Shown here: piece after piece, positions 10,130 through 19,059 of the stretch
Numbering within the stretch: position 1 is the first letter of the stretch
Layout of the letters: every line of letters starts with the position of its first letter
NCBI RefSeq assembly: GCF_019823105.1
Contig: NZ_CP081960.1
Span: forward strand, 423,398-487,397
DNA from: Halobaculum magnesiiphilum
GTDB lineage: Archaea; Halobacteriota; Halobacteria; Halobacteriales; Haloferacaceae
Direction: 5' to 3'
Length of the DNA stretch: 64,000 bases
The notes under the pieces: model-generated
The model's database searches: none
Seen by the model: the letters and a program-made list of their open reading frames with translations, nothing else
Told to the model about the DNA's origin: nothing
Position numbers and translations under genes: made by a program

Positions 10130-11378
10130 ATGACAACGAACGAGGAGTCTCGGCGGGAGTTCGGCGGGAGGCTGTCGAACCGCATCTCAGTTCGACGGGG
10201 TGCATTCTACACCGTGGTCGTGGGGACACTCGGGCTCTACGCCGTCCTCATGCGCGACCTCTTACCACTGGCCGCCACAGCGTGGGTCGTCGATACCGGT
10301 AGTCACCGGTTCCACGATCTGAATCTCTTTGCGCTGATCTGGATTGCGATCCTCGGACTCGCAGTCCAGCTCTACAGGCCCGACAGGCGTGTCACTGCAG
10401 CCATCGTACCGGCGCTCGTGATGGCACCGCTCGCCGTCGTCGCGATCTCGACGAACTCGCCGATCGCGACGATGCCGATCCTCTTTACTGTCCTCGGAGT
10501 CGTCGTCGTTGCGCTCCATCCGGCCGGCCGGTCGATCCTGAAGATCCGGCGCGTGCAATCGGTCGATCGGGTGCCGTCAGGGCTCGTGAGTGCCGCCGTC
10601 GTTCCGTTGTTGGTATATGCGAGTGACCAGGTCGCAAAGCAGTACACGGTCGTCGACGACCACGCCGCGCTGGTCCATTACGGATCCATGGCTCTGATCG
10701 CCGTCTTCGTCCTCGTCATGGGGACGTCGGCGGTTCTTCGGAGGCGTGACTGGCGGTTCGCGGCGTGGACTGCCGGCGTCCTCGCCGTCTACCTCGGGGC
10801 GAGTTCGGTCGCCTTCCCCGGCCTGGCGTCGAGCGCCGGTCCGGTTTGGGGTAGCCTGGCCGTCGGCTGGGGCCTCGGGTTCGTCGCAGCCGTCGAGCGG
10901 GGACGCGACAACGGGTTCATGCGCGTCGAATCGACGATCGAAATCGACGCGCCGATCGAGACCGTGTGGGAGGTTACGACCGATCCGGGGACGTTCGTTG
11001 AGGGGATCAACTGGGTGTACGAGACGTGGTGGGAGGACGACGGTCCCCTCGGGGAAGGGTAGCGTCTACATCGAGCGGGCCGAGCCCGGCCTCACGGAGG
11101 ACACCTACCGCTGGGAGATCACGGCCTTCGAGCCGCCGAACCGGATCGTCCACTACCACGAGGGCGGCGAACTCGAGGCCGAACTCGACGTACTCACGGA
11201 GGCGATCGACGAGGAGACGACCCGCTACACGCAGGTCGTGCGCTACCGGGCACTTCCGGCGTTCCAACCGCTGGGGTACGTCCTCGAACGCACCGTGATG
11301 AAACGGAGGATGCAGCGGGACTTCGACGAGATGATCCTCCCGAACTTCAAGCGAATCGGCGAGGAGCGGGCGAGGTGA
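10130..11378 (+). pseudogene. Membrane protein with C-terminal SRPBCC domain, frameshifted
   Basis: The first part (10130-11062, 310 codons) has six or seven hydrophobic segments (e.g. AFYTVVVGTLGLYAVLM, TAAIVPALVMAPLAVVAIS, SMALIAVFVLVMGTSAVL). It then enters an SRPBCC/polyketide-cyclase domain at FMRVESTIEIDAPIETVWEV. At about 11055 the frame hits TAG, but one base over the domain continues as GSVYIERAEPGLTEDTYRWE and runs through RIVHYHEGGELEAELDVL to a proper stop at 11378. One extra base (or a two-base loss) near GAAGGGTAGCG explains it. If real, the SRPBCC domain is lost and the gene is broken. Function unknown; SRPBCC domains bind hydrophobic ligands. Confidence 0.7.
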
Positions 11379-11441
11379 CGCCGTGAACGGTTTCGTCACA
11401 CGCCGAGTGGGCGTCGCTGAAACGGTCACCCGAGTTCTCGG

Positions 11442-11915
11442 TCACGAGCGGCCCGCGATGGACTGCAATCCCTGGTAGGCCCGTACTCCCCCGACGAGGA
11501 CTAAGAGAGTGACCAGTAGGCTCGGCGCGATATGGATCACCCAGTCGTATCCGAACCCTGGGCGGTAGTGAACCAGAACGTTCGTCGCGAGAGCGATCAG
11601 CGCGATACCGAGACTCGTCGTCACCGCCCATCGGTATCCACGTTGGATCCCGTACCAGCCGAGGGCGATCAGTGTGATGCCGAGCGCGACGAGGAGACCA
11701 CCGAGGCCGACGTGCAGGTGGTCCATATAATGAAGCATCTCCGGGTTGCTCGCTTCGAGATCGGTTCTCGTGACGCCACCGAGGGTGTCCACACCCAACT
11801 CGAATTCGGTCCCCAAGTAGGCGGTGTACAGGAAGGTCAAACCGTACCCGACGATCCCACATCCAGTGGCGGCTATCAGTATCGCTCCCTGTCGCAGTTT
11901 CGGCTCGGTGATCAC
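11442..11915 (-). CDS. Four-helix integral membrane protein of unknown function
   Basis: 157 residues with four predicted membrane helices: about 9-34 (AILIAATGCGIVGYGLTFLY), 68-90 (HVGLGGLLVALGITLIALGW), 96-115 (WAVTTSLGIALIALATNVLV) and 125-147 (VIHIAPSLLVTLLVLVGGVR). An extracellular loop between helices 1 and 2 contains LEASNPEMLHYMDHLHVG. His residues in the loop and helix starts could bind metal or heme, but no family was recognised. Convergent with the SRPBCC gene. A real gene by topology and codon use. Confidence 0.6.
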   Translation of the reverse strand: MITEPKLRQGAILIAATGCGIVGYGLTFLYTAYLGTEFELGVDTLGGVTRTDLEASNPEMLHYMDHLHVGLGGLLVALGITLIALGWYGIQRGYRWAVTTSLGIALIALATNVLVHYRPGFGYDWVIHIAPSLLVTLLVLVGGVRAYQGLQSIAGRS

Positions 11916-11966
11916 TGGAGTATGGCCCCAAGTACGTGGGTCGCTATCATGTGAGTGTGCGCTCTC

Positions 11967-12275
11967 TCAGATCGTGATCTCTCCCGCGACACGGTTCGGG
12001 TCAGTACTCGGGGATTCGACCCGGCGAATACCGCCAATCGGGAGGCGTGCACGGACGGCGAGCCAGCCCACATGGCCTTCCGTCGGCGCAGCATACCGGG
12101 ATGTGCCTTCGGATATCGTCCCGTCTGCACTGAGCGTGACTGTCCCACCGAGGTGCGTGATTTCGTTCGTTTGGGCCTGCAGGTCGGCCAGTGTTTCGAA
12201 TGACCGTTCGATCACCTCTGTTGGCGTCCCTGTGTAGTGACCATCGAACGTATAGGTGACTTCGTAGGTCGGCAT
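11967..12275 (-). CDS. Hypothetical protein
   Basis: A 102-residue protein starting MPTYEVTYTFDGHYTGTPTE, suggestive of a beta-hairpin start. VIERSFETLADLQAQTNEIT gives a helix and HLGGTVTLSADGTISEG a further beta hairpin. The C-terminal third (RARLPIGGIRRVESPSTD) is less structured. No family recognised. Codon composition is like that of its neighbours, and it is followed on the same strand by a four-helix membrane protein after about 50 bases, so they may be co-transcribed. Confidence 0.45.
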   Translation of the reverse strand: MPTYEVTYTFDGHYTGTPTEVIERSFETLADLQAQTNEITHLGGTVTLSADGTISEGTSRYAAPTEGHVGWLAVRARLPIGGIRRVESPSTDPNRVAGEITI

Positions 12276-12385
12276 GAGTGCCCAGCGAGGAGTAGCGCAG
12301 GTGAGACGGTAACGATTCCCGCTGCAACGATTCCACTAGGTGGATTCAGTTCACATCGTGGACAGGCACCCGGAACAGGACGCCA

Positions 12386-13183
12386 TCACTCTGCGAGGGT
12401 GTTGGCGCGTATTTGCTCGGCCTCACGGCGATGCTCCTCGATCGTCGACACAACCCACGAACACACGTACCGGTCATCAGTTTCGAACTGGGCACGCTGG
12501 TTCCCATCCCGATCGATCTGCGTAATCACCGCCACCGTCTCGTCCGCGACCCCAAGCGTCTGCGAAACGCTGCCGTCGTAGCGATAGAACTCGGCGCTCC
12601 CCGATTCGATCATTTCCCGTGTCCGTTCGCGGAACTCTGGCGAGTCACTGACGGCATCGAGGAGGTCCCCGGTTATCACGCCGACGAGAGTGAGCTCCCC
12701 CTGGACGGTTTGCTCCCGGAGGGTCTCTACGAGGGGAGACACGACCGTGTTGGTGAGAAACCGGAACTCGTTAGCTTCGTGTAATAGTTCCCGAGCTCGT
12801 CGGACCGGAGCACCCGGATCGGTTTGGGTCGGCGTCGTAATCGTCGCGTCGCGGAGCCGGTTCAACTCGAAATCGGTCTCGTCCACTGGTAGATAGTCGA
12901 TCACGTCTTCGAGGTGCTGCATCGTCTCAACGGCCTCCTTGAGCGATGTGAACTCGTCGGCGAGGACCGCGCCCAACGGCGTACTGTTGCAATCCGAACC
13001 GTGTTGTGAGATCCAGTTTTGTGCTTCCAAGCCGGTGAGAACTCGGCTGAGCGTTGATCGGGGGATGTCCAGTTGCTCGCTGAGTTCCTCGCGATCGGCC
13101 GGCGCTTCGCTCAAGTATTCGAGCACCCGCACGCGGTTTTTCGACATCACAAGATACTGAATCTGGTCGAGTGGATCCGTCAT
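12386..13183 (-). CDS. Winged-helix regulator with FilR1-type sensor domain
   Basis: 265 residues. The N-terminal winged helix (residues about 5-70) reads IQYLVMSKNRVRVLEYLSEA, then ADREELSEQLDIPRSTLSRV and LTGLEAQNWISQHG. The remainder matches the FilR1/DUF1724 methanogen-type regulatory domain: RARELLHEANEFRFLTNTVV, PLVETLREQTVQGELTLVGV, then SGSAEFYRYDGSVSQTLGVA and YVCSWVVSTIEEHRREAEQI. Such proteins are common in haloarchaea as single-component regulators; ligand unknown. The 5' flank (13184-13406), shared with a divergent Bat-type gene, holds the second copy of the dispersed 60-bp repeat. Confidence 0.85.
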   Translation of the reverse strand: MTDPLDQIQYLVMSKNRVRVLEYLSEAPADREELSEQLDIPRSTLSRVLTGLEAQNWISQHGSDCNSTPLGAVLADEFTSLKEAVETMQHLEDVIDYLPVDETDFELNRLRDATITTPTQTDPGAPVRRARELLHEANEFRFLTNTVVSPLVETLREQTVQGELTLVGVITGDLLDAVSDSPEFRERTREMIESGSAEFYRYDGSVSQTLGVADETVAVITQIDRDGNQRAQFETDDRYVCSWVVSTIEEHRREAEQIRANTLAE

Positions 13184-13246
13184 TGTATGTCATACGTTAA
13201 CAACCCTTATGTCGGTTGCGTTGAATCAACAGGCGGTGTTCAGATA

Positions 13247-13304
13247 ACTGGCCCTGGCGCATCCATAGTATCATCGCGTAGATGCCGAAATGACTGGTAG
13301 GAAG
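13247..13304. repeat. Dispersed ~60-bp repeat, copy 2
   Basis: Matches 1943-2001: GCATCCATAGTATCATCGCG in the middle and TGGTAGGAAGG at the end, with TTGAATCAACAGGC a few bases before. It lies in the divergent intergenic region between the FilR1-type regulator and a Bat-type regulator. Confidence 0.6.
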
Positions 13305-13406
13305 GTGATGCATATTTTACAAGAACTGTTTTAAAATAGGGGAGTCCGTTCCAACGGAGCAATTGTCGGTACAAGCGATTATCAGAGGGTATCCAGTAGT
13401 GGTAAT

Positions 13407-14066
13407 ATGAGTGTCATAGCCGAATTCTCCATCGAGGCAGATCAGTTTTTGCTAGGGAGGATCATCGCGGAGTTCCCCAATCTCGCTGTAGAAATAGAGC
13501 GGGTCGTTCCAACCGGCAATCGGATTATGCCGTACATCTGGGGGTATGGTGAAGATTTGGACGAGTTCGTCAGTGCAATGCAAGACCATCGAAACGTCAA
13601 ATCGATCATTGCTGTTGATCAGGTTGACAACCAGGCATTGTACAAAATCGAGTGGGAGGACCCTACAGAACAGCTCATTGCGGGGATCGCAGAAACGACA
13701 GCAACAATTCTGAAGGCACGCAGTAATGATGTTTGGACCTTCGAGATCAGGTTCGAGGATCACAAAGGACTGGCCGAATTCAACGAATATTGTACCGCAC
13801 ACGGTATCGAGTATAGTCTAGAACGCGTCTCAGCACTGACCGATTCCCAGTACTTCGAAAAAAGCTACGCACTCACAAAACCCCAGTACGAAGCGCTATC
13901 GCTGGCAGTCGAATACGGATATTTCGAAATCCCACGAGAAGTCACCTACAAGGAGTTAGCTGAGCAACTCGACATCTCGGAACAGGCGGTGTCGGAGCGT
14001 GTCCGCCGCGCAACGAACAAGGTGTTGCGAGCCATTATGCGCGGGCAGTCGTCGTTTGACTTCTGA
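13407..14066 (+). CDS. Bat-type HTH-10 transcriptional regulator
   Basis: 219 residues of the haloarchaeal bacterio-opsin-activator-like class. The N-terminal two thirds form the GAF/HTH-associated domain (MSVIAEFSIEADQFLLGRII, then YKIEWEDPTEQLIAGIAETT). The C-terminus is the HTH_10 domain: LTKPQYEALSLAVEYGYFEI, PREVTYKELAEQLDISEQAV and SERVRRATNKVLRAIMR. Binds DNA as a single-component regulator; target unknown. Lower GC than neighbouring genes. It is followed by a DUF7344-HalOD1 pair on the same strand, which it may control. Confidence 0.85.
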   Translation: MSVIAEFSIEADQFLLGRIIAEFPNLAVEIERVVPTGNRIMPYIWGYGEDLDEFVSAMQDHRNVKSIIAVDQVDNQALYKIEWEDPTEQLIAGIAETTATILKARSNDVWTFEIRFEDHKGLAEFNEYCTAHGIEYSLERVSALTDSQYFEKSYALTKPQYEALSLAVEYGYFEIPREVTYKELAEQLDISEQAVSERVRRATNKVLRAIMRGQSSFDF

Positions 14067-14187
14067 GGGTGGAGAACCGGCGAGTCACGTATTTATGAAC
14101 GGGAGACTCTCTGTGCCTCTGAATTTAACCTGCTTTACTGCACAAGGGTTCGACTTTAGCAGAGATACGCCGACGACAAATGTAGCC

Positions 14188-14568
14188 ATGAGTGGGACAA
14201 GACCACTTTCGCGGCTCAGCGGGGACGACCTGTTGGACGCGCTCTACAAAACGCTGGCAAACCGGGAACGACGTAGAATACTCCGGTATTTGGCCGATCT
14301 GCCAGAGCCGATCCCAATCTCTCAAGTTGCGACTGAAATAGCAGCCCTCGAACACGGTGACGACTCGTCGGGCATCTCTACCAGCCAGCAATCGGATACA
14401 CATGTGGCTCTTCTCCACATCCATCTTCCGATGCTCGATGAGGTCGGGTTAGTGAACTGGGACAGGGACAGTGATACCGTTGCGATCTCTCATACCCTGG
14501 AGGAACTGATCGTCACGACGTCTGGCAACGTTCTCGACGTGTCAGTATCAGTTGGTAAACAAACATAG
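14188..14568 (+). CDS. DUF7344 winged-helix regulator, second copy
   Basis: 126 residues: DALYKTLANRERRRILRYLA, then LPEPIPISQVATEIAALEHG, THVALLHIHLPMLDEVGLVN and WDRDSDTVAISHTLEELIV. This is the DUF7344 winged helix, with NRERRRILRYL and LLHIHLPML matching the signatures of the gene at 8404-8892. An upstream in-frame extension is rejected because family members begin shortly before the ALANxxRR motif, as here from ATG 14188. It is followed 38 bases later by a HalOD1 gene, reproducing the gene order at 8892-8072. Likely a DNA-binding regulator of unknown target. Confidence 0.8.
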   Translation: MSGTRPLSRLSGDDLLDALYKTLANRERRRILRYLADLPEPIPISQVATEIAALEHGDDSSGISTSQQSDTHVALLHIHLPMLDEVGLVNWDRDSDTVAISHTLEELIVTTSGNVLDVSVSVGKQT

Positions 14569-14606
14569 ATACCAACGTCGCTTTGACGAATGTATTAGGG
14601 AATGCT

Positions 14607-14831
14607 ATGAGCGGGTACAGTGTTCAGATTGTCCAGAAAGTCGCGGATAAAGAAGACATGCATCCGACTGAACTGGATTGTACACTGGGCGACGTGGTCG
14701 ATCCTGATGCGTTAAATCAGTTGATAGAGTCTTTAGAAGAAAACGACGAAAATTCGAACGCGGTTCTTAGATTTGGATTTTGTGGATATACGGTGAGTGT
14801 GTCTCCAGCAGGCAACATCGAGATACATTGA
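14607..14831 (+). CDS. HalOD1 output-domain protein, second copy
   Basis: 74 residues, essentially a bare HalOD1 domain: YSVQIVQKVADKEDMHPTEL, LGDVVDPDALNQLIESLEEN, then NAVLRFGFCGYTVSVSPAGN. The ending beta hairpin with Gly-Tyr-x-Val-x-Val is the HalOD1 hallmark. The ATG at 14607 is chosen over one 24 bases upstream because the family starts with the YxV strand. Low GC compared with surroundings. Partner of the preceding DUF7344 gene; function unknown. Confidence 0.75.
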   Translation: MSGYSVQIVQKVADKEDMHPTELDCTLGDVVDPDALNQLIESLEENDENSNAVLRFGFCGYTVSVSPAGNIEIH

Positions 14832-14857
14832 GCTGTAAAATTCCTAATAGTTCTTTC

Positions 14858-14880
14858 GTCGGCTTCATTCCACGGACCAA
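14858..14880 (-). repeat. IS605-type left-end scar
   Basis: On the minus strand this reads GTGGAATGAAGCCGACGAAAG, matching the GGGGATGAAGCCGAC that follows the left-end hairpin of the IS605 element at 6745-6785. No transposase lies nearby; a truncated open frame follows to the right. Confidence 0.45.
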
Positions 14881-14985
14881 GCCTTGAGACACTTGTCCTA
14901 TTCACCTGTAGAACACGTCTCGGAGCGGTAACTCTTATCTGTGATTATCGAACAAACCAATCGACTTTGGTACCTGCGTGACTGA

Positions 14986-15210
14986 CGCGGCGGTAGCTTC
15001 GAGGTCGGAACGGGACTGCTCCCAGTCGACCGCCATCGCCTCGTTGACGCGCTCGAGGCCGCCGGCTACGAAGTGGCCCTGGTCGACTTCTCCTGCACGA
15101 CTCGCGACTGGCGCTCCTGCGGTGAGGCGAGTGAACGGCGGAACTCAACACTCGTCTGTGAGACCAACAGCTGTTCCGTCGAGATATTGGTCGTGATGAG
15201 TCTGCAGTAG
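14986..15210 (+). pseudogene. Unidentified gene fragment
   Basis: An open frame without a clear start encodes SFEVGTGLLPVDRHRLVDAL, EAAGYEVALVDFSCTTRDWR and STLVCETNSCSVEILVVM, ending at TAG. Regular hydrophobic spacing suggests a genuine alpha/beta fragment, but no family was recognised. It lies just after an insertion-element scar and lacks an N-terminus, so it is best read as a 5'-truncated remnant. The rest of 14832-15254 shows nothing. Confidence 0.3.
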
Positions 15211-15254
15211 CGATGATCGTGCAGAGCGCAGTTACAGGGGTCAGCGTTGTTCAC

Positions 15255-16019
15255 TTACTCGGACGACAACTCCTGTCGAGTCTCGCGAACTGGGTTTCGC
15301 TCCATTGCGGCGTCAAGCTCCGAGGAGTCAACCGTCGTGACGGCTGCGTCGGACGCCGTTCCTGTCTCCACGAGTACCTCGCCCTTCGGCCCGGCTACGA
15401 GACTCTCGCCGGCATGTTCGCGTCCACGCTGATCGCCCACGTGGTTTGCGCCAATCGTGTAACAGGGACCGTCGAGCGCTCGCGACCGCAGGAGGAGTCG
15501 CCAGTCGCCGCGGAACGAGGTCCGCCACGCAGCACCGACAGCGAGCACGTCACAGTCCCGTTCGGCGTATTCCAATGCCAGTTCGGGGAAATTGAGGTCG
15601 TAGCACAGAAGGAACCCGATGCGACCAACGCTCGTGTCAGCAACAACTGGGCCAGTCCCGGTGTCGAACACACTCGGCTCGTCGCCCCAGGGGTAGCGCT
15701 TCCGGTAGGTTGCCTGCACGCCGCTACCGTCGACGAGGACGAACACGTTGTACAGTGCGTCACCGTCGCGCTCAGGGAGGCCGACGACGAGTTCGGTGTC
15801 GGTCCGGGAGGCGATGTCAATCAAGGGCGACGTCAGTTCACCGGGGACCGGTGTCGCCCGCTTCCGTGCCACAGACAGATCGTACCCTGTCACGCACAGC
15901 TCTGGAAACACGGCGAGGTCCGCGTTCACCTGCTCGGTCAGCGTCTCGATGCGGTCGTAGTTCGCGTCGAGACTGTCCACAACTGGTTCGAACTGACACG
16001 CGGCGACGCGCGGTGTCAT
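15255..16019 (-). CDS. Carbon-nitrogen hydrolase (nitrilase superfamily)
   Basis: 254 residues, normal for the family. The catalytic triad is visible: Glu in LAVFPELCVTGYDLS, Lys in YRKRYPWGDEPSVFD, and Cys in GRIGFLLCYDLNFPELALEY. A second conserved Glu is in GDEPSVF. Conserved structural motifs include ACQFEPVVDSLDANYDRIET at the start and GPCYTIGANHVGDQ near the end. Such enzymes hydrolyse amides or nitriles (omega-amidase, carbamoylase or related); the substrate cannot be read from sequence. It is divergent from the large FAD/Fe-S dehydrogenase gene with a 170-base gap, so it may belong functionally to the catabolic cluster that follows. Confidence 0.9.
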   Translation of the reverse strand: MTPRVAACQFEPVVDSLDANYDRIETLTEQVNADLAVFPELCVTGYDLSVARKRATPVPGELTSPLIDIASRTDTELVVGLPERDGDALYNVFVLVDGSGVQATYRKRYPWGDEPSVFDTGTGPVVADTSVGRIGFLLCYDLNFPELALEYAERDCDVLAVGAAWRTSFRGDWRLLLRSRALDGPCYTIGANHVGDQRGREHAGESLVAGPKGEVLVETGTASDAAVTTVDSSELDAAMERNPVRETRQELSSE

Positions 16020-16188
16020 ACCGGGCCACCTGTGTCATGTCGCTCGAACATCTCGTGTTGGGGCTGACGGCAGCCAGGTAAGGGCGTTACCGGCCACATG
16101 TCCACCGTTTAAACGACGGGCCGGGCGAATAAACCCCGGCATATGTTCGTCTGAAAGCCCAACGGCGGCTGGCGAGACCCTCTAGATA

Positions 16189-19059
16189 ATGAGCACTGAC
16201 GACGCGACGACTGTCCCCGACGGCCTCGCCGTCCGACTCGACGGCGAGGTGGATTTCGGCGCCGCTGCCCGGCGCCTGTACGCCACCGACGCCAGCATCT
16301 ACGAGGTCGAGCCCAGCGGCGTGACCTTTCCCCGCTCCCGCGAGGATGTCCGCGAGATCGTGGCGTTCGCCCGCGAACATAACCTCTCCATCACGGCCCG
16401 TGGTGCCGGCTCGTCGCTGACGGGGAACGCGGTCGGTGAGGGTATCGTCGTCGACTGCGAACGTCACCTTGACGACGTGGTCGCCGTCGACCCCGACGCG
16501 CAGACAGTGACCGTTCAGCCAGGCGTCGTCCTCGATAACCTCAACGAGATGCTGGAGGCGCACGACCTCCACTTCCCCCCAGATCCCTCGACGTCAAGCA
16601 CTTGCACAATCGGCGGGATGGTCGCCAACGACGCGGCCGGCGCCCACTCAGTCCGCCACGGCACGACTCGCGACAACGTTCGGCGCGTCGAGTGCGTGCT
16701 GGCCGACGGAACCGTCGCCGACTTCCGGCACTACGAAGGTGCCGACCTCGAGGCGGTGCTCGAACGGGACGACCGCATCGGCGAGGTCCACCGGACCGTG
16801 CGCGACATCGTCGCCGAGCACGCCGCTGAAATCGACGCCCGCTACCCTGATGTCGAGCGGAACTCGAGCGGCTACGACCTCGAGTCGACCGCCGACCCCG
16901 ACGGGGAGTGGCTCGACCTGTCCCGGCTCGTGGTCGGTAGCGAGGGGACGCTCGGTGTCATCACCGAGGTGACGCTCGAGTTGACAGAGCGGCCGGAGAC
17001 CCGTGCTGCCGCACTCGTGTTCTACGATGACGTCGTCAGCGCCGCGGCCGCCGTCGCCGGGACGCTCGAGGCGGACCCCAGCACGGTCGAACTCATCGAC
17101 GACGGCTTGCTCGGCTACGCCCGCGACGCCTGGGGGTTCGACCTCGTCCCCGAGGACGCGGGGGCAGCGCTACTCGTTGAGGTGGAGACCACGCTCGCGG
17201 CCCAGGAGGGCGACCTCGATGCGGCTGTCGCCGCCGCTCGAACCGACGCGACGGTCGCGGTCGAGCGGGCGACCGATGACGCGATGCAGGACCGTCTTTG
17301 GAAGGTGCGGAAAGCGTCCAACCCGCTGCTCAACCGGCGGATGGGTGATGAGCAGGCGCCGTCGTTCATCGAGGACGCCGCGATTCCGCCCGAGTCCCTC
17401 CCGACCTATCTGGAACGCGTCGGCGACGTACTCCGCGAGCACGACCTCGAGGCGAGCGTGTTCGGCCACGCGGGCCAGGGCGTTCTCCACATCAAGCCGT
17501 TCCTAAACCTGCAGGAGGAGGCCGACCGCGAGGCGCTCCGCGCGGTATCCGAGCGGGTCCACGACATCGTGCTCGACATCGGCGGCTGCGTCTCCGGCGA
17601 ACACGGTGACGGGCGACTCCGCTCACAGTATCTCCCCCTGATGTACGGCGACGAACTCTACTCGGCGTTCGTGGAGGTGAAGCGGACGTTCGACCCCGAG
17701 GACGTCTGCAATCCCGCGAAGGTCGTCCCGTCGCGCGACGGGGAACTGGCGTCGGTCGACGAGGATCTCCGGTTCGAGGGGTACGACCCGGCCGCGGTGG
17801 ACACAGCGCTCGACTTCGGCGACGAGGATGGGCTCGACTCGTTGGTCGAACAGTGCAACGGCTGCTCGAAGTGTCGGACCACCGGAAGCGGGGTGATGTG
17901 CCCCTCCTACCGGGCGACCGGCGAGGAGATCACGAGCACCCGGGGGCGGGCGAACATGCTCCGGGCGGCTATCGACGGCGAACTCGGAGAAGACGCGCTC
18001 ACGAGCGATGAGTTCCAGGAGGCTGTTCTCGATCGCTGTCTCGCGTGTAAGGCCTGCGAGACCGAGTGTCCGACAGGCGTCGACATGGCGAAGATCAAGA
18101 CCGAGGCGAAATACCAGAAGCACGAAGAGGAGGGGGTACCGCTCCGTGCCCGACTGTTCGGAAACGTCCGGGTCCTCAATCGAGTGGGCAGTGCGCTCGC
18201 GCCGCTCGCCAACCGCCTGAAGGAGTTCGGCCCGGGGCGCGTCCTCGCGGAGAAGACGCTAGGCATTGATCAGCGACGCACGCTCCCCCCGTTCGCGGCC
18301 GAACCGTTCCCCGAGTGGGTCGCAAGTCACGAACCACACCCAGCGGCCGGCGAACGTGGCACGGTCGCGCTGTTCCCGGATTGCTACACGGCGTACAACC
18401 ACCCCGAGGTCGGCCAGGCGACAGTACGGCTGCTCGAATCGCTCGGCTACGCCGTCGAGGTCCCCGAAGTCGACTGCTGTGGCCGCGCCGCGCTCTCACA
18501 GGGGCTCGTCGAGCAGGCACGCGGGTTCGCAGAGACGAATGCCGACATCCTGGGCGCGTACGCCGATCGCGGCGTTCCGGTCGTGGGCGTTGAGCCCTCC
18601 TGTGTCAGCGCCCTCACGGAGTACGACAACCTGCTTGACGAGCCGAACGGGGTACCTGCGGTGAGCCGGACCGTCGCGTCGTTCCTCCGCGACCGCGTGG
18701 ACGCCGGCGCCATTGACCTCGCCGACGCGGCGGACACGACGGATGCGACCGTCGCGTTCCATGGCCACTGCCACGCGACGACGAAGGGCTGGGACGTCGA
18801 CCCAGTGGCGCTACTCCGGCAGACTGGCTACGAGGTGCAGCCAGTCGACGCCACCTGCTGTGGGATGGCCGGCGCGTTCGGCTACGAGACTGAGCACTAC
18901 GACCTCTCGACGACGCTTGGCGCCGAACTGGAGGCGAAGCTCGACACCACGGACGCCGATCTCGTGGCCGCAAGCGGCGCGTCGTGCAGCCAGCAACTCG
19001 CCGACCGGGATGTGGAGACACATCATCCGATGGAGTTGCTCGCGGAGGTGGTCGCGTGA
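16189..19059 (+). CDS. FAD-linked oxidase / 4Fe-4S / CCG-domain dehydrogenase fusion
   Basis: 956 residues. Order: PCMH-type FAD-binding domain (about 40-225; ITARGAGSSLTGNAVGEGIV), FAD-oxidase C domain (about 260-520; VFGHAGQGVLHIKPFLN, SGEHGDGRL), two 4Fe-4S motifs (CNGCSKCRTTGSGVMCPSY near 554; CLACKACETECPTG near 617), and two CCG domains (VDCCGRAALSQG near 762; ATCCGMAGAFGYE near 889). This is the GlcD-GlpC-type fusion that oxidises 2-hydroxyacids (D-lactate, glycolate, D-2-hydroxyglutarate) and passes electrons to the membrane chain. The precise substrate is unknown. The last codon overlaps the next gene (GTGA), so it is operonic with the DUF6282 and amidohydrolase genes. Confidence 0.92.
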   Translation: MSTDDATTVPDGLAVRLDGEVDFGAAARRLYATDASIYEVEPSGVTFPRSREDVREIVAFAREHNLSITARGAGSSLTGNAVGEGIVVDCERHLDDVVAVDPDAQTVTVQPGVVLDNLNEMLEAHDLHFPPDPSTSSTCTIGGMVANDAAGAHSVRHGTTRDNVRRVECVLADGTVADFRHYEGADLEAVLERDDRIGEVHRTVRDIVAEHAAEIDARYPDVERNSSGYDLESTADPDGEWLDLSRLVVGSEGTLGVITEVTLELTERPETRAAALVFYDDVVSAAAAVAGTLEADPSTVELIDDGLLGYARDAWGFDLVPEDAGAALLVEVETTLAAQEGDLDAAVAAARTDATVAVERATDDAMQDRLWKVRKASNPLLNRRMGDEQAPSFIEDAAIPPESLPTYLERVGDVLREHDLEASVFGHAGQGVLHIKPFLNLQEEADREALRAVSERVHDIVLDIGGCVSGEHGDGRLRSQYLPLMYGDELYSAFVEVKRTFDPEDVCNPAKVVPSRDGELASVDEDLRFEGYDPAAVDTALDFGDEDGLDSLVEQCNGCSKCRTTGSGVMCPSYRATGEEITSTRGRANMLRAAIDGELGEDALTSDEFQEAVLDRCLACKACETECPTGVDMAKIKTEAKYQKHEEEGVPLRARLFGNVRVLNRVGSALAPLANRLKEFGPGRVLAEKTLGIDQRRTLPPFAAEPFPEWVASHEPHPAAGERGTVALFPDCYTAYNHPEVGQATVRLLESLGYAVEVPEVDCCGRAALSQGLVEQARGFAETNADILGAYADRGVPVVGVEPSCVSALTEYDNLLDEPNGVPAVSRTVASFLRDRVDAGAIDLADAADTTDATVAFHGHCHATTKGWDVDPVALLRQTGYEVQPVDATCCGMAGAFGYETEHYDLSTTLGAELEAKLDTTDADLVAASGASCSQQLADRDVETHHPMELLAEVVA

